This document shows, piece after piece, positions 57,463 through 64,000 of a stretch of 64,000 bases of DNA (positions are counted from its first letter, which is position 1; each line of letters starts with the position of its first letter). Source of the stretch: Metarhizium brunneum. Lineage: Eukaryota; Ascomycota; Sordariomycetes; Hypocreales; Clavicipitaceae. Where the stretch lies: contig NC_089426.1 in NCBI RefSeq assembly GCF_013426205.1, positions 1,984,001-2,048,000 on the forward strand, given 5' to 3'. The position numbers and the translations under genes are program-made. The notes under the pieces were generated by a model. That model saw nothing but the letters and a program-made list of their open reading frames with translations, made no database searches and was not told the origin of the DNA.

Positions 57463-59668
57463 AGTACTTGATAGATTGTAGTGCTCAAGAGATGAGCGGT
57501 GTCAGCCGGCCTCAAGAGTATCAGCCTTGTATTTGGATATCGAAGTTACATGATGACCAGGTCAGGTTGTGCTAGTACGCAACCCGAGGGCACATGCTAA
57601 AGCCCTCGACGTTTGAATGACGTGGGCTAGCTCGTTTCAGTATGCTCTTCCAGCATTGCTGAGTGCTGCTAGACGCTGATGGGCCAGGTGCCATTCCAAG
57701 TTGTAGCACGACAAGGTTGTTAGGAACTTAGGAGCCAGGCATTTTGTTGGTGTGCATTAAAGTCTATCATTAATAAAGTCTGGACTGGCCCCTCTGACAC
57801 GCAGGCGGACGCACAGGGCGCTGCGCCTGGCTGGCACTGGGACATGGCTGAGAGGCTCCAGCATTGAATTGGCCCCAGCGTGACTGCTCTCAGGTGCTCC
57901 GTCCACTGCGCCCGTTGTCCAAACGCCCCAGCCAGTGCCATGTTGCCGATGTCTAGTACTGAAGTATTGCACACTAGTACTTGCATGTGAGTACTCGGTA
58001 CTTGAGTACTTAAGGCTGCACTAACCCGGATGGAACCTGTCACGAGCCCACAGGCCCACGGGCTCGGCGTCACGCCCTCGTCCTTGCACCAGACGACACG
58101 GAGCAGTGACAGCTGGGCGCTGGACATGTATGTAGACATACTTGTACTTAGTACCGAGAGCAGACGCATCAATTGGTGGCTACAGGTACCTGGTACAAGT
58201 AGGTAGTTGCATGTATGTGGAATTCCTCACCCACGTCTTCACCGTTTACACCAGCGCGGACACTTCATAGACATCTCCTAGGCTACGAGGAAAATGGTCA
58301 CATAGCTGGTCGAGCATCGTCCATTGTCTGCGGTGCCTCAGTCTCCACGTTTCGTGTCCTTTGATGTCGTGCTGTGCTCCCTCATCACGCTTCTTCTTCG
58401 TCCCGTGTCTCCCATCTCCATCCGTCTATCTCTATCCCGCTCCCTCGCTAATGCTGCTTTTTCCCTTTGCTTTTATCCACAGGCAGCCAGCATACCCAAC
58501 TTGTTGTCTTTGCCTTGTAGTTTCGGCAGTGCCTCGGCTTTGGCCCAAGACCATTTCACAGACGCATCCGCCCCCACTGCCCATGGCCATCGCCCATCAC
58601 CCACCATCCATCCGCCATCCATCCGCCATCCGCCACAGCTTGAGCCTGAGCCAGCCTGAGCCAGCCAGAACATCGATTGAGAATACCAAAGCAATCAACC
58701 ACACGCCCGCCAGACATTCTTTGCAGCCAGCCCCAACCCCGGCACCCTCAGGCGCCCACCCCATCCGATCCAGTCGTTCATTCATCCATTCCCTCATCCA
58801 TCGTTCTGGTCTGTTTGTCTGTTCCTCTAACGAGCGAAAGTGGGTCGGCCTTCTGCGGCAGGAGCAACGAGCACCGGAGGGAGAGCCCCAGACCACCACA
58901 CCGCAGCACCACCACACAGCCTGCCTGCGTCTTCACGCCTGGAGCCTCCAGCTTGCAGTCCGGTACCGAGTACCATCTGCCAGGTACTTCAGTACTTAGG
59001 TACGTGGGTACTTTACTTGGCAACTTCTGCCAGCACGCGCTCGACTGGCATCCTCGTTCTAGTCCGCAGAAGACGTCTGGGACCCATCCGGCCTGGCTTG
59101 GCTTGGCTTGTCTTGTCTTATCTGCCATTGCTGCCAGATTAGGACCCCTCGTCCGTCCTATCTGTCACTCCTTCCCAGGCTCACCATCTTGGACCTCACC
59201 ATCCTTTGTCGTCCATCAAGGTGTGCTTTTTGCAACTGAGTACTCCGAACAGCCAGTATTACTTCATAATACCACCCTGTTCCCTGCCTATCGCTGCCGC
59301 GAACCGTTTCGAATCGCTGCCACGTTCCGCATAGCTCTCGTTGTCGTTGAACTGCCCGTGTCTCACTCAGTGTTAGTCATTTCGCCCCCCACACACCGAG
59401 CTTGGTCTCTACGTCCTTCAACATCACGGCAACGTCCCCGGCACGTCTTCCAAAAAGCAAAGGCGTCATCCCATCTTGTTGCGCCGTTGCGCCTCTACAC
59501 TTCGCCCCTATGCAACGCCGCGCTTCCTACCTAGTCTGCAAGCGTTTTCTTCATCTCAACATACTGACTGCAAGTTGCATTGTAGCCTTTGTCTTTGCCT
59601 GACCTATCGGCTACCCACCGCCAATTCGGCAGCGTCTACGCATCCTGGACTGCTTTCTTCACATCGAC

Positions 59669-59675
59669 TGACTCA
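59669..59675. promoter_or_regulatory. TGACTCA element upstream of ATG1
   Basis: A perfect Gcn4/CPC1-type heptamer lies 243 bp before the ATG1 start. Autophagy genes respond to amino-acid starvation in yeast through Gcn4, so function is possible, but a single heptamer is expected by chance at this density. Confidence 0.3.
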
Positions 59676-59917
59676 TCTCGTTGCCCTCGCTCCCGTGTCT
59701 GCCTTAGTCTTGTCGACCTCTGCGCCTCCTCTCTCTCCAGCGGACGGATTCCTCAAACTCCCAGGACGTTCTCCCATCATCTTTTTTATCCTTAGCAAGC
59801 TTCACATCGAGTACATGACGACCACAATTTTGGCAATCGATTTTCAAGTCTTGTAGGCCCACGGGCTCCCACAGACATCGACTGTCTTCCTGTCATCGAC
59901 AAGCTCATCAGGAAGCC

Positions 59918-62900
59918 ATGGCAAGTCGTCAAGATGGGCCGTCCTTCGGCTCGAGGAGGCTGAACGGACGGGCTATCGGCCAATTCGTTATCGACAAAGA
60001 GATTGGCAAGGGTAGCTTTGCACAGGTGTATGTGGGCTGGCATAAGGTGTGTTACGAGCTCCTGGGGTTAACAACGAGATCATAGCGATTGGATGAACGG
60101 GCCTCAACCTGCTTGCCTTATTCCCCAGTTGCGACTCGTTACTCCGCCAAATTCGCGAATTACCCCGTCCCTCTTACCGTTACCAGTACTGACTTGCGAT
60201 GTGCTCTGACACAGGAGTCGAAAGCCGCCGTTGCCGTCAAGTCTGTTGAGCTCGAACGACTAAATAAGAAGCTAAAAGAGAACCTCTACGGGGAGATCCA
60301 GATTCTCAAAACATTACGGCACCCTCACATTGTTGCACTTCATGATTGCCTTGAATCATCTACCCATATCAACTTGATTATGGAATACTGCGAACTAGGA
60401 GACCTGTCGCTTTTTATCAAAAAGCGAGACAAGCTGTCTACACATCCTGCCACCCACGATATGGCTCGAAAGTACCCTAGCGCACCAAACTCGGGTCTTC
60501 ACGAAGTCGTCATTCGTCACTTCCTGAAACAACTGGCGAGTGCACTGGAGTTTCTTCGCAGCAAGAATTACGTCCACAGAGATGTGAAACCCCAGAACCT
60601 GCTCTTGCTTCCATCACAAGCTTTTAGAGCCCAGAGAGCCCTCCCCATCATGTCCGCTAGCCAAGACTCATTAATACCCGTTGCCGGTCTGGCTTCACTG
60701 CCGATGCTCAAGCTTGCAGACTTTGGTTTTGCCAGAGTCCTTCCATCAACATCTCTGGCCGACACACTGTGCGGCTCTCCTTTGTACATGGCTCCTGAGA
60801 TTCTCCGCTATGAGCGATACGACGCCAAGGCCGATCTTTGGTCTGTAGGCACGGTCCTGTACGAAATGATGACCGGTCGGCCGCCTTTCCGGGCACGAAA
60901 TCACGTTGAACTCCTTCGCAAGATAGAAGCCGCTGAGGATGTCATCAAATTCCCAAGGGAAGTCTTTGTCAGCCCTGAAATGAAGGCCCTTGTCCGAAAC
61001 CTACTCAAGCGAAGCCCTGTGGAGCGTCTAAGCTTTGAGAATTTCTTTTCCCACCCAACAGTTACGGGTGAGATCCCTGGATTAGTGGAAGACGATATTC
61101 CAAAACCTCCCAAACGAGAACTACAGCCGATTCCCCAGGGAGAAGAATACCCTCCATCCCCTCGAGCACCCTCTGCTCGCCACTCAGGTTCAGACAACCC
61201 ACGGGAACAAGTAGCATCGCAATCCTCCCGGGAAGCCGCACCTCGATCGCCGCCACAGGGAAGCCATGGCGATGGTCGAACCAGACGTCAGTCTACCGAT
61301 TTGCAACGGCCTGGGAACTCCCCTCGCGATGCGGGAGCTGGTCTGGGTATCCATCGACCATCACCCCAGCACATGACATCTTCACCCAATCAACCTCGTG
61401 TCTCTGATAGATCATCTCGAGAGCAACCAACCTCACGAAGCAACCCATCCCACGAATCGTCTCCCAGGTTGTTGAGGCAGTCATCCACTGGCAAGAAGAT
61501 CACCGAAGAGGAGAAGGCAGCGCAGGATGTGATGTTTGAAAGAGATTATGTCGTGGTCGAGCGTAGACATGTTGAAGTCAATGCTTTGGCCGATGAACTG
61601 GCTGCAAATGAAAGGTTGTCTGGCCAAGGCTCCGACCCCCGTTCCGCGCAGATGGTACGGCGAAGCACGCAACAAGGGGCACCGACATCAACAACTGGTG
61701 CAATCCCGGCACCGTCCTCTCGCACCGCCCTTGTAGCCCAGGGTCGCACAATTCACGACCGCAGGTCATCCTACGAGCAGGCGTTGTCTGCTAGTCCTGG
61801 CTCTGCCTCTAGTGCCATTTCCAAGGCTATTCAGGATGCCAGTCTGAGGCTGTTTGGCTTCAAAGTCGCTCCAGTTCGTGGTCAGGGCCACTCACCTCCC
61901 ATGTACCACCCGTTCCCAGCATACCCAACGCCGTCTTCTCCCGGTGGTCTGATTGGAGATGGGAAGAGCTCGCCATCAGCAGATGAAGACGTGAGAACTA
62001 AGGATGCCATGACGGAATATGCTGAACGAAGCGACTGTGTATATGGGTTCGCTGAAGTCAAATACAAGCAGCTTGTTCCCATGGCACCTTCAATGGATCA
62101 TGGTCTCGGCGGCGTTGGTGTCGACCAACTCTCCCAAGATGAAGATGGCCTCACCATTGAAGCTGTTGTTGCGTTATCTGAAGAGGCCTTGGTGCTGTAT
62201 GTCAAGTCCCTTACCTTGCTCGCTCGGGCAATGGATCTTGCCAGTGTTTGGTGGTCCAAGAAGGGTCGAGGTGACGGTGGCGGAGGTGTATCTGCCGCGG
62301 CTACGGAAAACATCGCGCAAAGCATCAATGCTATCGTGCAATGGGTTCGACAGCGCTTCAACGAGGTATTGGAGAAATCGGAGATCGTGCGATTCAAGTT
62401 GATGGAAGCTCAAAAGATGCTACCAGAGGATCACCCCAATCATCCATCGAACCAGGGCGCGGACTCCTTGATCTCGTCATCCGGATCAACAGCGAAGCAG
62501 GTGTATCTGACTCCAGGCATCAGCGCAGAAAAGCTTATGTACGATCGTGCGCTGGAGATGAGTCGTGCGGCTGCGATTGACGAGGTGACAAATGACAATC
62601 TTCCTGGCTGCAAGATTTCCTACAGAACTGCGATTCGCATGCTTGAGGCAGTTCTGGACAATGACGATGATGAAGTATCTCGAAAACTATCTTCTGGCAA
62701 AGAGCCGACCAGAAGCTTACCCAAAGAGGCTAGCAGTGAGCTAGACAGCGATGAAGAGGCTCATGTACGAAAGAGTAAGTATTTTCTAGCTCAGGTCAGA
62801 GGTCTGCGGGCAGGACGCTAACTTGGAGGCTAGTGATCCAGATGATTAAGGGCCGCCTTGCAGCGGTTGTCAAGAAGCAGCAAATGATTGCCGACGCCAA

Positions 62901-62991
62901 CACCAAGGAACAACAAGCACAGCTGCAAGCTGCACGTCGACGCAGTGGCGACGTAACACCGCGCAGCGTGCCATCGCATGGCTCGGCATGA
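59918..62991 (+). CDS. ATG1: Autophagy serine/threonine kinase ATG1
   Basis: Atg1 (ULK in animals) starts autophagosome formation together with Atg13 and Atg17 under TOR control. Three exons (59918-60046, 60215-62774, 62834-62991) encode 948 residues. The kinase domain (about 23-330) has IGKGSFAQV at 29-37, the ATP lysine at 52 in [14 protein letters not shown] at 164-171 with catalytic Asp166, DFGFA at 212-216 and the [10 protein letters not shown] activation segment. A long Ser/Pro/Arg-rich linker follows (about 345-480). The C-terminal part (about 600-930) is helical and carries the early-autophagy targeting region: [40 protein letters not shown] and the late [15 protein letters not shown]. 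The splice at 62774/62834 restores a final [17 protein letters not shown] helix. The start was chosen because MASRQDGPS directly precedes the kinase and is in frame across intron 1. Confidence 0.96.
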
Positions 62992-64000
62992 AATGGAGAA
63001 CCCGCATCGAGGACCAAGTTGGCCAGATCTCAAAATGAAAACCGGACGCAAAACAATACAGAGACGAAACAAAATAACAGTTGAACAGCCCCGCGGCTAG
63101 AAGATATTACACTTTGATTTTCTCGTCGTCTTTTTTTTTTCCTTAAATCGATACCAGATTTTTTTTTCTATCTTTTTAACACTGGCCTGGAATTTTTCCA
63201 TTTTCCTTCAATACGTTTGTGGTGGCGTTTGGACCTTTGGCTGCAAAGACTATGCATTAAACAGCCTTGGCATATTCCTTGCTCAGTACCACTAGCGCGT
63301 ATGTCGATATAAGATTTGGAGATTGTGTTTGGACTTGTGATAGGGAACAAAGGCTCGACGGTCATGGATTGGCGTTAGGGAATTGGATCTGAATTTGATT
63401 GTTTTTTCCAAGTATAGTGTGGGAAATCACTCAGAGAGCTGATGATGGCAGATGTTTGCATGCATTATGTTGGCAAAGGAAGCCCGTGGGCGTTTGTTGC
63501 CGTGTATAGCGGGCGGTATACAAGGATATACTGGAATCCCGAGTTGCACATGTCTTTCCCTTTGGTATGCATTCAGTCTGGAGGCCCTCTGGCAAAGGTC
63601 TGGCAGTGCCAGCAAGGCATTTTGTATTTCTTAACACATAACTCTGAATAGCAGATGACGTGGCGGGTTGGCCCGTGCAATCTATCACTGCTCTGGTGTA
63701 ATACTCTGCCGTTGTTGTTGGACATGCTCTTTTCACCGTGAGAATCATTGGGTGTATAATGTCTCTCCTTGAGGGCAGCTGCCTCTACGACTCCTCATCC
63801 GTGGCGAAGGAATATGAAGCGCATACATGTTGAGTCTACTATGGCGAGGTTTATGACATGAAGTCGGGGTTATGGCCAGCTAGTTCCGAGACACCCAGCA
63901 TGAACAAACGTCTAATTTGCATCGTAGCAGTACCTATAGATGAGGACAAGGTATTGCTGTGGACGGAAGTTGAGCACGTCTCCGGCCGTCGACGGGATGT
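62992..64000. other. ATG1 3' flank to right window edge
   Basis: T-rich runs at 63128-63175 probably belong to the ATG1 3' end. Frames at 63431-63748 on the minus strand and 63442-63651 on the plus strand lack domains. No gene is supported. Confidence 0.5.

Larger units (their letters stand above)
53471..59917. other. Gene-poor region of 6.4 kb upstream of ATG1
   Basis: No gene is supported. GTAC-centred palindromes cluster at 57.4-59.0 kb. From about 58300 to 59917 the sequence is pyrimidine-rich, with long proline/serine-rich frames on the plus strand (212 codons from 58361, 285 from 58677, 126 from 59476). These look like consequences of a CT-rich ATG1 promoter and leader rather than genes. 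One copy of TACTCCGTA is at 54699. Confidence 0.55.

Noticed and set aside
58361..59534. Two plus-strand ORFs of 212 and 285 codons
   Set aside because: They overlap in different frames and are Pro/Ser/His-rich because the DNA is CT-rich; better explained as ATG1 upstream sequence.

Overview
This window is nuclear DNA from a filamentous ascomycete. The genes carry short spliceosomal introns (most 47-90 nt) with GT donors, CTAAC-like branch points and AG acceptors. The fungal-type trifunctional trpC, the group-I G-alpha gene with its usual C-terminal Cys-Gly-Leu-Ile, a Sordariomycete-like NUP188, ATG1 and a DUF3716 protein all fit. A Sordariomycete, probably of the Hypocreales, is the best guess; that is inference from protein character, not from a search. 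No rRNA, tRNA, CRISPR array, intact transposon or virus was found.

Layout. 0-4 kb: an isocitrate-lyase/PEP-mutase family enzyme and KTI12, both on the minus strand. 4.3-6.3 kb: a decayed or unusually decoded locus for a cysteine-knuckle repeat protein. 7.1-12.3 kb: chorismate synthase (-), a seven-TM DUF7702-like protein (+) and an Smr-domain protein (-). 12.3-17.2 kb: gene-poor DNA with many copies of a 9-bp sequence, TACGGAGTA or its reverse complement. 17.2-23 kb: G-alpha (+), DUF3716 protein (-), CDC123 (-). 23.4-29.2 kb: CWC21 (+), a secreted tannase/feruloyl-esterase family enzyme (+) and the SNARE USE1 (+). 29.6-34 kb: a BRCT protein with a WGR-like segment (-) and trpC (-). 34.5-41.2 kb: NUP188 (+) and TIM9 (-). 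44-49.7 kb: a RhoGAP protein (+) and GPI10-like mannosyltransferase (-). 52-53.5 kb: ornithine aminotransferase (+). 53.5-59.9 kb: gene-poor DNA with GTAC-centred palindromes. 59.9-63 kb: ATG1 (+).

Most genes are core housekeeping functions: aromatic amino-acid synthesis (chorismate synthase and trpC), arginine/ornithine catabolism, tRNA modification, splicing, ER-Golgi SNARE traffic, nuclear pore, mitochondrial import, GPI anchors, autophagy, and G-protein and Rho signalling. The order looks like ordinary fungal synteny; there is no biosynthetic gene cluster. Head-to-head pairs (KTI12 with the 4.3-kb locus, CDC123 with CWC21, trpC with NUP188) share short intergenic promoters. A perfect TGAGTCA element lies 115 bp upstream of trpC, as expected for cross-pathway amino-acid control.

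The least ordinary items are the cysteine-knuckle locus, where coding capacity jumps frame at A7 and A8 runs and is broken by an in-frame TAG; the clustered TACGGAGTA repeats, including a 12-bp perfect inverted repeat; a GC-AG intron; first coding exons of only 6 and 8 nt in KTI12 and TIM9; and the BRCT plus WGR-like protein.
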